A DNA stretch of 64,000 bases from Boesenbergia rotunda (taxonomy: Eukaryota; Streptophyta; Magnoliopsida; Zingiberales; Zingiberaceae), in contig JAGFNQ010001617.1 of assembly GCA_024364735.1 (NCBI GenBank), positions 186,001 through 250,000 on the forward strand, in the 5' to 3' direction. This document shows, one piece after another, positions 1 to 12,753 of the stretch. Every line of letters begins with the position of its first letter. Position 1 is the stretch's first letter. Below the pieces are notes generated by a model. It did no database searches and had not been told where the DNA came from. It saw nothing but the letters and a program-made list of their open reading frames with translations. Made by a program: the position numbers and the translations under genes.

Positions 1-294
1 TGTTCATATTCTGACTGGCAGAAAATGTTACATAGTGCACCATGAGAACTGACTGTTTCTGTTCAAATTGAGGACTGACAGCATAGTATACCACTGGAAT
101 TGACTGTTCTTAGTTGTTCTTTTTCGCCCTAACATACCGTAACATCTGCAAGACTGTTCCAACAAATTGACTTCAATCACTTTTTTTCTAAAGCAATAAA
201 ATTTTATTGTAAACTTATGATAACTGTTTGTTGTGGATGAGTTATTCATGCTTGTTATTATTGGATTTTAATACAAAGAACATTATGTGGTTAG

Positions 295-3200
295 GTATAA
301 CAACACTAGTTGGAGGTGGCACTGGACCTGCGCATGGGACTCGGGCAACCACTTGTACACCAGCTCCATTCCATATGCAGCTGATGTTGCAATCAACTGA
401 TGATTTTCCAATCAATATTGGGTTTACTGGCAAGGTACTAATCATATTCCACCTCAAGTTATTATATAGTAATGGTGATTGCTGCTAGATTTTTTTTTAA
501 TGCCCAAATATTTGCTGAAAATTGAAGAAAATAAACAGGCAATTCAATGCTTCTCTTTGCTTCTGAGCTGCTTCACCTCAAATCACATAATGTTAGTTTT
601 GAAGCAAAATCTAAAGTTCGATTGTTCTAAGAGATTTTTTTATGTTTACAGTCAACATATTAGCTATGCTATGTTCATTCAACTCAGGTTTTTTCCTTCG
701 TCAGCAGTATCACCATCATGAATGAGAAATAATATGACTTCTTTTAAATATTCACCACCTGTATCCAGGGCAATAGTGCAAAACCAGAGGGACTAGTTGA
801 GATCATTCAAGCAGGAGCTATAGGCCTTAAGCTGCATGAAGACTGGGGAAGTACCCCTTCGGCAATTGATAACTGCTTGGCAGTTGCTGAAGATTTCGAT
901 ATTCAAGTAGATGTCATGATCTCTTCCTTTGTTTTTTTTTCATGTATTCTTCTTGACATTTGTTTATTCTTAGGTCAACATACATACGGACACACTGAAT
1001 GAGTCAGGATGTGTAGAACATACTATTGGTGCTTTTAAAGGTAGAACCATACACACATATCACAGGTAAGCAAAAAGACTTGGTAATCAGTTAATATACA
1101 TTGGTGTTTTAGTTGATTAAAAGGCTCTAATATATATATATATATATATGTATATTTTGACCTTTAGTCAACAACAACCAAGCCTTTATTCCACAAAATT
1201 AGGTTGGTTATACACTATTGAGCTCGATCCACTACTATATCATCATTTATTTTTTAAATGAATTTTATCTTAGTTTATTGTTGCTAACCAAATCTTCATT
1301 GATCTCCCTCTTACTCTATTAATGTGTATTTATTATAATCTCACATCGCCTAATTGACGACATTGATTAGACGTATAAGTACGTGTGTGTACCATCTTAA
1401 AAGTGTCTCTTAGAGCTTTTCCTCAATAGACCCAATCTCGACTTTCTCTTTAATGTTCTTGTTTCTTTTCCTATCCATCCTCGTATGCCCGTATATCCAC
1501 TTTAATATTCTTAGCTTTGTGGCTCTCATCTTTTACTTGTGTTCACTTCATAGCCAACTTTCAATTCCATATAAGATAGCAGGTTTAATCGTCGTTCGGT
1601 AAAACTTTCTTTTAAGCGTTAGAGGTACCTTACGATCATAAAGAATATCTGATGTCCTATATTTCAACTATCATGTGCCTATATCCTATGTAAGAATATC
1701 TCAATCAATCCTTTTATTAAAACCATCCTAGATAGTTAAATCTCTTGGTCTCCCAGCTTAACAGTTGTCTTGCTATGACAAATACGAACTTAAATTTCAT
1801 ATATTCTGTATTTAATCTACTAAATTTAAAACCTTTTACTTCTATGTTTTTCACCAAGATTCGAATATTACATTTACTCCGTGTTTCTCATCAACCAAAA
1901 CAATGCCATGCAAAAAAATATGCACCATGATAACGTGTCTTGGATGAGTTCAATGTGTTTATCCATGGCTAATGTTAAAACGTATAGACTTAGAGTTTAT
2001 CCTTGATGCAATCTTTTTTTTATATGAAACACTTCAATTAATCTGCTTAGAGTTTTCACTTTTGTTATTATATCATCATATATATATATATTCTTAATTG
2101 TTTCAATATACGTTATACTAACATTTTTTATTTCTAAAATTCTCCACCTAATTTCCCTCAGAACTCTGTCATAAGTTTTTTCTAAGTTAATAAATATTAT
2201 GTGTAAGTCTTGTTTTTTTCCTAATACTTTTCTATTACTTGTCAGAAAATGTATAACTTTCAAATTGATTTTTGGTTACTGTGACCTCCTTCCTTGTTTT
2301 TTTTTCTATTATTTTTTTCTAAAATTTCGTAGTATAACTCATTAGGTCAATGCGCCTATAATTCACATAATTTCCTTTGTTTTTATGCATGGGAGTAGAG
2401 TACATATCCTTTACTAGTCATATTTTCTTCATTTTTAATATGAGGTTAAATTACTTTGTAATTTATTTAATACTCTTGCTAAATATCTAGTCATCCTTGA
2501 CCTGCTTGGACTTTTCCTTACTAGTCACTCAGACAACCTTTGATTTTACTAGACTTTACCTTTGCTAGTCATCCAATCAACCTTTGACCTGACTAGACTT
2601 AGCTCACTTTCAAACATCAAGTCCTATTTGGATCTGATCAACCTTTGATCAAACTTGACGTGATATTGATATATTATCAGACATCGAAGTCCTGATGGCT
2701 AATTGCACCAATAACTTATTACAATAGTTTTTTAAAAAAAATTAAAGATAACAAATTAATTTAAATTTGATTTTATCAAAAAAAACTTAAATTTGATTAA
2801 ATCGATTTCAAGTTAAATATTTAAATTTTTAAGAAATCCTATTAAATAAAATAAATTTATTTACAAAATTTAAAATTTCATTTAAGCTTAAAATATAATA
2901 TTTAATTTCCAAAATTTAAAAACTAATGTATCTTTTTATTTTCTGTTCACTCTAAAAATTGTAGTTCTATGAAAGAAACCAAACCAAATTAAAATCAGAT
3001 GCCGAGATTTTAAATTATTTTATTTCATCTCATCTAAAAGTTTATTTAGATTTTGAACAATAAAAGAAATAAAATGACATTTAATGCATTTTTTTATTAA
3101 ATACTAATGAAAAAAATTTAAGCACAATTACATACACTCATTCAAATACAAATATATGTTTATTTAAACAAAAAATACATCCTTAACAATGAAAACAAAA

Positions 3201-6200
3201 TGGTTCATGATATCATTTTAAATCTAAAATTATTCCAATGTTATAGAATTTTAAAGAAAAAACATTTCCCAACTTTTAGGGATGGTATTATTTTCTCAAA
3301 ACTCATCCAATGTTTTACCTGAACAAGTTAAATATATTACAAGGGTAAATCATTGTGAAACAAAAGAATTATATAAGTAAAAATAAAAAAGTTAATTAGT
3401 GGTGGCATATTTAATCTGAAGATTCTTAATTATTTGGGACAAACAATTTATTGTTTTGCTTGCCGATTGGGACTATGCTTTAATACTGACGTCGACGTGT
3501 AAGCGAAAATAGGAGAGAGGGAGAGAAGTGAGACTAAGGGAGAGTAGGAGAAAAGGGAGAAGGTAAAGGGAGAGAAATATCTTGGAGGTAGAGAGGGATT
3601 GGTGGTGGGTGCAGTGGATGAGTGAGGGGGAACATAGGAGAGTAAAGGGATCAGGGAAGAGAGATAAAAGAGGAGAGACATTAGGGGTAGTAGAGAAAGA
3701 GAAAAGTGCAGGGAATTATAATTCCTAACTTTTTAAAAATATCTCTATCGTAATTAAATAAAATTTTGATTTGTGCCAAAGTTTCGGACTAGAACGATTG
3801 TGTTTAAGTATTGTGTTGATATTTTCATGCATGGTGTCGATAATAGATTGGAGTTGAAGAAGGAAGGATACATTATTCGTGTCAAGCGTAATTTTAAAAA
3901 TCTTGTACTATTCCGGTCGAAATATATTATTCTGATAAATTATCAAAATTCGATACCGCTCAACACAGACAATGTCTCCTTTCTTTGCTTTATCCTTCAA
4001 CCTCCAACCTGTCATTGACATCATGCATCGAAGCATCAACACGATACTATAAGAGTGTCTTTCTTATCAAAGACAAAAACTATGGTACAATTCGAGATTT
4101 TGAACTTAGTGTTGAGTGGTATGGAGTTTTGGTAATTTACTAGAACGATACATTTCGACCGTTTTGGTTGGCACAGGATGAGATTTCAAGCCATGCTATA
4201 TTTATGTACTTGGTTCAATTTTAAATGACAAAATAAATCCAAATTGAGTTTAGTTTAAACTCACCTGGGTTGGATCATCATGTCTACTGATGGGCTTCAC
4301 CTAACCCTTAATTGGCTTCCTGCTCGATTCTAAAATTTAAAATATTAGTTTAATTTAATTTAATTAATTATATAACAATTAAAATAAAATAATTTAAATG
4401 TAAAAAATTTAAATAGGATAAACTTTGAGAGTTGAAAGAGACTGAGAGATATCATGCTAAGTAAGCGATTGGAAAATTAGTGTTTAGTAAGATTGTGTCA
4501 AGCTTCTTCTCTTTCTCCTTTGTGTCTTCTTTCAGCTTTGGTTCGACCATTAAGGAACAACTAGGGTTCAAGATGACACTTTGATTAAATAAAAATTTAT
4601 TTAAGTTAAGAAAATAATTAATTTATTTTTATTTCACTATTTTAAATTCAAAATATCATTGAGGATACATCATGATTGCAATAGGTGTGCATTGATTAAA
4701 TTAATTTTTTTCTATATCCAGTGCAATTCGAAAGTTTTTTAAAAAAATAGAATTAGCTTTTTATCTTTAATTTAAAATTTCCAATTTTGATTGAGTTGAG
4801 TTTCAATTGAGTTTTTTTTTAAATTTTTTTTTAAGTTTTGCATTTATAAAGTTAAATAAATTAATTACAAAATCTTGAATCTAATTTTGTAACTGATTGA
4901 ATTTTGATAGAACCCCGAAGTTCTTTGGGAAATCAGAAATGTATTTCTCTGTGCTTTCCATTAACTCTAAATCTATTTCCTCCACTAGTTCTCATTCCCT
5001 CTTCTCACTTCTTCTCTTGCCGTACTAAGTTTTTTTGTCAAATTGACTGTCTAACAGTTTGTGAAAATACTTCACTTGATGTTTTCAATTTGAATAACAA
5101 TACCTACTGTAAGTGTATCCATTGTTGTTCTTTAGATGTAGGAATGCTGCCTTCTTGACTTGATGAGAAAAATCAAAAGAACTTGGTAAAAGGTAGATGG
5201 TATTTTTTCTGCCTTGGTTCTTGTCTTGTAATCGGATCATTTCAAATGAAGTTGGGTCATTTTAGATTGACAACATATTTGAGTTGTCTCTTGAACATCT
5301 CTAATTGATCTATTGTTTAAATAACAATTCCCTTGCATTTGAACAAGTTGTCTAGCAAACTGATCCTATTGCAGTGAAGGTGCTGGTGGTGGTCATGCCC
5401 CAGATATCATTACAGTGTGTGGTGTCAAAAATGTTTTACCTTCATCAACAAATCCAACACGACCTTTTACTTCAAATACTGTTGTTGAGCACCTTGACAT
5501 GCTGGTGATACTGAAACTCCATATAAGTCTCATAACGTATTTATTTATTTATTTCCTACCTGAGGCTTATCTGATTCTTGCAGATGGTTTGCCATCATCT
5601 TGATAAAGACAATCGAGAAGATGTGGCATTTGCTGAATCTCGTATCCGTGCAGAGACAATTGCTGCAGAAGACATCCTGCATGATATGGGAGCTATCAGT
5701 ATCATATCTTCTGATTCACAAGCTATGGGACGCATCGGAGAGGTCTTTAAAATCCCTTGTCCTTATGTTCTAGCAATTAATTGCCCATCATGCTTTATCT
5801 TGGTTGGCATCCAGCACAGTTTGCACTGCTTCATATTGACAGATCTATATTGTACTGTTTGACATTTTTTTGGAGGTGGTGCACATGACAGTATTAGTGA
5901 TACTGTTTTAAAGATAATCAGATTATTAAAGGGCATCACTGAATAATATAATTACATTTTATTATTTAATGAAATTAATCTTTTATTTTCATAGATCTCG
6001 TTAAGTTTGTGCAACTAATAGATTGTAATAGAAAATCTTAACATTGATAGACCAAGAGAGATGTGTGACAATCCTAGAGTGTATATGGATCCATATTGTT
6101 AAATGTTGTCTCTAGTCATAGTGACCTTGAAAACATGGATATTGGATTTATGGTATGACTAATGCATGTTATGTTTTTGCTATTGAATAGCAACGAGTGA

Positions 6201-9200
6201 TCCCGCTTGTATACATGGTAATGTTTTGATAAGCATGTGGATAACTATATTGAGCACAACCTATTGAATGTGACCCACAATGAGAAGCCATTTGGTATAT
6301 TACCTATTGTCTATAGGGTATCAAGTAGTCGGGTGCAATTGGTCTGTAGATTTGGGGTTACTGTTCATCTAATAAGAGGACCAACATAAAAGGGTTGCAT
6401 GTACAGTTGTTGATGGGTATGTTGAAAATCTTATGGAAATGAGTAATGCACATAAAACCTGATCACTTCTGCTAAGTGGGAGATTATATCACATGGATGA
6501 TTTAATCAATAACCACTTGCATTTATTTTTATTTTTTTTAGTTGGCACCATGTATCTAGTTTAGCTAACTAATCTTAAGGGTAATCATCCTGGCCCAACG
6601 GAAGTTTCTCACCGACCATCAGATAAATCGAGAAATACTTGCAGTGGGCGACCCATCTGCCCAACATTCTTAGGTCAACTGTCATTTAATTCGTTGATGT
6701 TGTGACCCAATCTTTAAAAGTCTGAGAAACTGAGAAAGCACCCTACCACTACACCATTGCCCCAGGTTTGTATTAAACTTATGGAAAGTGGAATTCAATT
6801 GTGAATCGTTTTTAATTTGATGATATTCCTTCCAATGGGTCATGGTTCCATCAAATAAATACTTAGACATTAGTAACAAAACATTTTTTCAAGACCTATG
6901 AGCATGTCATGGATGATAAGGTGAGTTTATTGCATGGTAGGTGGGATAATGGTTGACATGGTAATCCCATTGCACAAGAGTTTGTAATTAAGAGTTAGTT
7001 AATTTCAATTTGAATTTTATTCCAGCTCAAATTAATTTGATAAATTTTATAGGAATTAAATTGGAGTTAAATATAATTTTGAAATAATTTTACAAAAGGT
7101 TGTAAAATTATTTAAAAGGTATATTTTTTATATTTTTCTAAAATTAAGTTAATCATGAATTAATTGGATAAGATCCTAAGTAATTTCTCTTCTAATTAAA
7201 AGGTTCAATTAAAAGTTAACTGAGAAATTTTCTTCAACTAATTAACTAGATCTAATAGCCAGGTTTGAATCCGAAAGGCTCTTAGGATTAGATCTTAAGG
7301 GAAGTCATATATGACTTTAATGGCTTTATTGTAAGAACGCCATCTCATATATGACTAATGGTTTTCTTGTGAGAACACTAAAAATTTTCATTTGTGTTAG
7401 TTTGGGCCATTAAAAGGACCCCATCTCTTATGTCATCCATCTTCTCCTATCATTCTCCTAAACAAATCTTTAACCATGTCTCTGCTTGATTTCGTGGTGT
7501 CATTCAAGCAACAAACACATCCAGATACTACAGGACTTCCTCTTCCAGACTATAGCATAAAATGAAATACATGTAATCCACTCGACATTTGTCCAATTGA
7601 GAAATATGCAAGTTCTATGCTGGCCCATCACGACACACTTCAATCATCATAATCCAAACAAACCAGATTTATCATGAATTGCCACTTGAATCTCCACGCA
7701 ACCACCATCCACTGAGATATCAAAGTTAAGAACGAATGGCCCCCGCGGGCATGGCGCGATTGGTAATGGCTCACTTGGGTGATCCCTCACTTTCCGGGTT
7801 TGATTCCTCCCTGGTAGAGCGCGCAGTATGCTGACGGAAGAAATCGCCACAGGTTGCTACGTGGTCGGGTCATCGGGTACCGATATCATCAGTGGTGAAG
7901 TCGCCACGTGTCTCTGTCTCGCGATTTACCCTCGTTGACCGGTGGGGACTCTCATTGAAGGCTGTGGGGCAGGGTTGGTCAGCCAAGCGGATTAGTCGGG
8001 CGCAAGCCTGGATACCCCTTGTAAATCAAAAAAAAAGAAATCAAAGTTAAGAACAAATGCATAGGTCAATCATAAGAACCATGGTTCTAGAGGGAGAGGG
8101 TTTTATTTTTATCCTACATCAAACCATTAAATAGATAGTACTACTTCAACAACAGCTCAACCAACAGACCTTTATCCTGTCATATGTGTGTGTCCATAGA
8201 TCAAGTAAACATGGACCATACAAAATATCAAACTATCTAACCAATTACATTAATCCAATATTATCCTATAACCAAATCACCAGATGAATCAACACATCTT
8301 TCCCTCAAAAGTCACCATTTAAATTTGTCTCAGCATGAGTATCCACCATAATTTGGTTGTAAATGTCCAGTGGAGCTGTTTTGGAAAATCATAATCAAAA
8401 TTGTTTAACATTAATTGAATCATTGTTGCAAGTAATCTTCTGTGAATCTGTTTACTTCCATATCAACTAATTATTATTTTTGGCTTTATTGTATATAGTT
8501 TTGTGTTGTTCATTAATAAATTAAAGGAGTCATGCATTATTGTTCTTACTTTCTCTGATTGAAATTACAATAATCTTTAGGTGATTACTCGAACTTGGCA
8601 AACGGCTGATAAGATGAAGAAGCAGAGAGGTAGATCACTTGATCCCAGTGGAGTTGATAACGACAACTTCCGGATAAAGCGCTACATTGCTAAATACACC
8701 ATTAATCCAGCAATAGCTAATGGTTTTTCAAAGTATATTGGCTCTGTAGAGGTGTGTCTATACTTATTTCTATGTTAGATTCAGCGCAAGCACATTGCAT
8801 GTGCTGACAATGTAGTGAGAATATAAAAGTTTTAAGTTGGTATCTTTCCTAAGCTTCCTCTTTTGTGATACGTTGAGCGTGGTACAGCAGCAAGATGTGT
8901 TTATCCTCACACACACACAGATAGTGCCCCCTAGTCAAAGATTACACACTAGCCAATTTGTAGTTTTATGGCATGCACTAACAATTTTTCATTGTTTTGT
9001 ATTTCTATTGTCATTTAGGCATAGATTTGAAGTTGAAATCTTTTGTATCCAAAGAAAAGGATAATAATTTACTTGGTAACGAAAGAACTATTCTAATCAT
9101 TTGAAATGTTATCTACTAATAGATTCTTCAATTTGAGAAAAGCTCGATCAGGTATTATTAAACATTATTGCCCATGCCATATATTAAGCTGATGTAAGCA

Positions 9201-11708
9201 GCCATACCCTCCATTAAAATTTTCAATATTGAACCTGACTGTTGGATCCGTCGTCGGGTTCAAATGAAATTTCCTCTTATTTATACATTTATTTTTACTT
9301 TAAAGTCTCAAAGTAGGTATAGAAATTGGGAATCTTGCAAACAAAAAGGAAAGAAAAATTATGAATGCTGCAAAGTTGAATTTAATTGTGTTTATGTATT
9401 TTGTAAGTCATCAATAAACTAGGTAGCAACTGAATCTGAACAACTCAACTAAAGGATTCCATTTCTGCTAAAATTGAAGATGAAAATTTTCATCTGCCTT
9501 ATAACTTAAACTAAGATTTTGCTACAAGTGTTGAACTGAGCTTGATATGATTACTTTAACGTGCTATGTAATTAATTTTATATTTTCTGGATTTGGATCT
9601 TAAATGCAGTGACAAATGCATGAATTCAGTTGCAGAATAACCAATTTTTTCTAGATTATAGTGGTCTCCTACATTAAGTGTTTACTGAAGTTTTCTGTGT
9701 TGTTTAAAAAATATATGTGTGAATCCTAGTATTAAATGAAAACACAGAGGAAGGACATATATTAAACCTGAAATGATGTTGTAATAGGTAACAATCTCAT
9801 CGTTGATTTTCTTAAATTTGTGCAGGCTGGTAAATTTGCTGATCTTGTTATCTGGAAACCTTCTTTCTTTGGTGCTAAACCTGAAATGATTATTAAAGGT
9901 GGCACAATCGCATGGGCTAATATGGGTGATCCAAATGCTAGCATTCCTACACCTGAACCGGTGCCAGTTCTTCCTTCTTGATGTTTTTTAGTTTTTTTTT
10001 TAATCTTTATCAGAATGCTTCTTTCTGATTTTCCATTGTTTTTAATATGAAATAACCTTCTTTCTGTCTTTTTGGTCCCTAAAATAACCTGTATAACGCA
10101 ATTATCATCTGTCACTGCTTGTTCATTTTCTGTTGCATTGTTTTTATCTGTATTATCAAACGTGTAGTTCTGATGTGGATTCAGGTTTTGATGAGGCCTA
10201 TGTTTGGTGCATTCGGCAAAGCAGCAAGCTCCAATTCCATTGCTTTTGTGAGCAAGGTAAGTCTTCTTATATGGGCTTATTATTACCTCTTGGCATGATC
10301 ACAGTTTAATGGCATGATAAAGTTAAACTATTGACTAATGTGAGAATCTCTTTAGCGCCTGCTAAACCAGAAAAAAAAATCATTATACAACAATGATATA
10401 ATGACAAGAAATATTCTTATGAATTCATATCCACGTATACTAAATCATGCTATGAGAAATTTTAAAGCTTTGAGATGACTAATCACGTTGAGATGACTAT
10501 TGTGTTATATTTTACGAGTGAGTCTCCGTCCTAGATGACTAATCATTTTGAGGTGGAATAGGCTTCATCCAAATTTACACGACATAAGAGTTAGTTTTAT
10601 GTTTCGTGTCTTCAACAGGCAGTATTAACCAAAGCAACACACCTAGCCATGTCTTCCATGGTGTAGTATATTTGGGATGCTAGGAACCGTTACAATTTTG
10701 ATAATGCACAGGTAGACATTGATAGGCTCTTTGTAAAGATCCAAGTTCATGTTTAGGGTCATTTTTGATAAATGGTTAAAATTAATTCAATGTTCATGGA
10801 TTAGTACCTGATTCAGGTAAATCCCTTTTGACTTATACATACTCGTATTTACCGATAAAAAAAAAAGAGTTAGGCTTGCACCTCTTCTTCATGATGGGTA
10901 TGCTGAAGTTATACTATATATGCCTGTTTGACCCGACATGGTTAAGGGAGTTCTATTAGATCTATATATATGAAGATGAGTGATCCCTTCCCTTAGCTTC
11001 ACCTCAGTTCATAGAATTATCACATAAGTTATTACATGATAAATGAAAAAAAAAACATAAACAAAGAGAAGCATTGCTAATGAAGCATATGTAACTGCAA
11101 CAAAATAAGCAAAAATGTAATAGAAGAATGGAAAACCCTCAAAATTCACAAAAGCTTGTCGTCTGTCCTCAGGTGTCCTTAGAACTATCATCGTAGAAAC
11201 ATCTGACATCAACCAACCAACAAGAGATTTAAACACTCTCATTCTTTAGTTTGCATTCATACCATTCTAGTCTGCAGAATCCTGGAATTCGCTGGTCATT
11301 AAAATGCTAAAAATTGTAGAAAGTTAAGCTTTTGATGATTCGTGAATTCCCAGGTAAGCTAACTCTTGTTTAATTTCTCATATTAATCTACAACAACAAA
11401 AAATGTAATATATATCGTTCTACTAATGATTGCTTACTTGATTTCTTCATGGATATAACCTTATTTGGAGTCTTCAATCAACTCAGGTTGCAAAGCGTGC
11501 GGGCATTCAGAAACTATATGGGCTAAAGAAGAAGGTAAAAGCTGTCCGTGGCGTGCGCAGACTCTCAAAGCTGGACATGAAGCTCAACGATGCATTGCCG
11601 AAGATAGAAGTCGACCCCGAGGCTTACACTGTGAAAGCTGATGGTGAAATCCTCAAGTGTGATCCAGCTTCCTCTCTTCCCTTATCGCGCAACTATTTTC
11701 TCTTCTAG
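295..11708 (+). CDS. urease, C-terminal half (nine exons; the gene starts left of the window)
   Basis: Urease is a cytosolic nickel enzyme that hydrolyses urea to ammonia and carbamate. Exons by homology and GT-AG sites: 295-434, 769-906, 974-1065, 5375-5504, 5584-5742, 8581-8751, 9826-9960, 10185-10256 and 11487-11708 (TAG stop at 11706-11708). Reading phase is kept across all junctions and gives about 419 residues, matching the last half of plant ureases of about 840 residues. Active-site landmarks are visible. The carbamylated lysine lies in GLKLHEDWG and nickel-binding histidines in NIHTDTLNE and GAGGGHAPD. The catalytic flap is MVCHHLDKD, and the nickel-binding aspartate lies in IISSDSQAMGR. 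The protein ends SRNYFLF, as in other plant ureases. No frameshift or internal stop was found, so the gene appears functional. Oddities are a weak donor after exon 5 (GTCTTT) and very long introns 3 and 5 that hold retroelements. The 5' half, promoter and start codon lie outside the window. Confidence 0.96.
1168..2300 (-). mobile_element. degenerate RTE-type LINE fragment in urease intron 3
   Basis: On the minus strand a reverse-transcriptase piece at 2263-1997 reads through FINLEKTYDRVLREIRWRIL and ends near a GLHQG-like turn. It continues at about 1990-1925 with a match to the LSPYLFTLVMDE block of plant RTE reverse transcriptases, in a shifted frame. The 3' end at 1168 is the characteristic (GTT)n tail, seen on the plus strand as CAACAACAACCAAGCC followed by a decayed copy of the usual terminal stem. 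Frameshifts and stops are frequent, so the copy is dead. It lies antisense to urease. The left border is clear from the tail, while the right border is approximate. Confidence 0.75.
2470..5374. other. rest of the long urease intron 3 (AT-rich, no gene)
   Basis: This part of intron 3 has no recognisable gene. Positions 2480-2700 contain short repeated phrases around TGACCTGACTAGACTT that resemble the U3 texture of the LTRs at 34500 and 56560, so this may be an LTR scrap. Positions 2700-3450 and 4320-4890 are very AT-rich. Nothing else is identifiable. Confidence 0.5.
3500..3715 (+). repeat. purine-rich (GGA/AG) low-complexity tract
   Basis: Roughly 200 bases are almost pure purine on the plus strand, built from GGGAGA-like units. 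The tract lies in urease intron 3. The 77-residue open frame on the other strand is a by-product of this composition. Confidence 0.6.
6521..6766 (-). mobile_element. tRNA-derived SINE, antisense, in urease intron 5
   Basis: Read on the minus strand, the element begins near 6766 with GGGGCAATGGTGTAGTGG, a good RNA polymerase III A box of tRNA type. It ends in an A-rich tail, seen as a T-rich run at 6521-6540. The B box is decayed. Length is about 245 bases. No clean target duplication was recognised, so the borders are approximate. Confidence 0.55.
7739..8039 (+). mobile_element. tRNA-derived SINE with 20-bp target duplication
   Basis: The 5' part carries an A-box-like stretch (GGCGCGATTGGTAATGG, near 7750) and a B box (GGGTTTGATTCCTCC, near 7797). 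The element ends in an A-rich tail near 8027-8039. It is flanked by nearly perfect 20-bp direct repeats at 7719-7738 and 8040-8059, with one mismatch, as expected for LINE-driven retroposition. The body is about 300 bases and non-coding. It lies in urease intron 5 in the same orientation as the gene. Confidence 0.9.
10640..10867 (+). mobile_element. possible 5'-truncated L1 LINE tail in urease intron 8
   Basis: A short stretch translates to IWDARNRYNFDN and then LFVKIQVHV. This resembles the C-terminal region of plant L1 reverse-transcriptase polyproteins, where a Trp-x-x-Arg-Asn block is common. It is followed by stops and by an A run at 10857-10867 preceded by TTACCGAT. The pieces fit a dead, truncated LINE, but similarity is short and no target duplication was confirmed. 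Confidence 0.4.
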
Positions 11709-11835
11709 GCTGTTCTTTGATGTCTCATTTCTAGCTAAAGAGCCATTTGCTCTACACAAGGAATAATTCCATGAAGAAATTTTAGTGTTCAACAACAAAA
11801 GCATAATGAATTTCGATCCCACTGATGTTGGACTC

Positions 11836-11841
11836 AATAAA
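11836..11841 (+). promoter_or_regulatory. candidate poly(A) signal of the urease gene
   Basis: AATAAA lies 128 bases after the urease stop codon, a normal distance for a plant near-upstream element. Plant poly(A) signals are loose, so this is only a candidate. Confidence 0.45.
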
Positions 11842-12753
11842 TGACTTTATATGATTTCACTAGGTTTACTTATTTAGAGTTTTTGGCTTTTGCAAATATA
11901 TATTTTCCAATAGTTTTAAAAATCAGTAATTTTAATTCCTAAAATTTCAAGATATTGTTAGATTAGATATTACATGAATCTTTTGTTTGGAATGAAAGTA
12001 GAGGTCGTGTTGTATATTTGTAAATTACTCTATATATTACCCATTAGTATGGAAGAATCCATTATTTTTTAACAATGGAATAATGTATTCCTGTTTTTTG
12101 TTTTTCATTGTAATTGGAGGACTTTTTTATTTATTTACTTTTTTTATAATACAATTATTTAGTTTTTCAAATAGATTAATTAGGATGGTGATCAATTTGA
12201 TTTTATAAAACTTTTTTATTAGTTATCCGGATAAATTGAAAAGCATTTACGAAGAGCTCATCCAAATGATTAGTGTTTTTAGGTCGGTCATCACTTAAGG
12301 AAAATTTTTATAATGCGTCGTAATTGTGATTTAAATTTTAAATGTTTGGTTAGTCATTTGAAGAGCTTAATTATTGCACTGTAGACAGGGGGTAACGATT
12401 TTTTTTTTTTTTTGGAAGTCATGAAAATGGTGTCTCATTTTTTCTGGGCTATTTTTGCATATTTTGTTCATAATTATTTATAAACTTTTTTGAAGAGCTT
12501 AATTATGCACAGTAGTCAGGGGTAAGAATTTTTTTTTTTTTTGGAAGTTATGAAAATGGAGGCCAGATCCTCTGTCCCGGATCCGACCTCTATCCCTCTG
12601 TCTTGCTCGTCGGCGATCACCGACGAGCCGTCCGATCAACGATCGGATATCATCGGCAACCTCCGGCCGTCGTCCCGAACAAAACTATACCCTGGGGGGT
12701 ACGGTGAACCCGTCGGATATCGCCGTAATTGTGATGTTATCGTATTCACTGTC
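11842..12753. other. intergenic region with a local duplication and an orphan open frame
   Basis: This is AT-rich downstream flank of urease. Two copies of a ~70-base block, GAAGAGCTTAATTAT through a T run to GGAAGT-ATGAAAATGG, lie at about 12360-12433 and 12494-12557. After the second copy, composition jumps to GC-rich and an open frame from 12553 runs into the Tat-like LTR at 12754. It reads MEARSSVPDPTSIPLSC and was not recognised. It could be the cut-off 5' part of a gene or of another element. Confidence 0.5.

Noticed and set aside
7740..7810. Functional tRNA gene
   Set aside because: A and B boxes are present but the cloverleaf is not; the tail and 20-bp duplication show it is a SINE.
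7647..7850. 67-codon minus-strand frame in urease intron 5
   Set aside because: Overlaps the SINE head and its duplication; not conserved coding.
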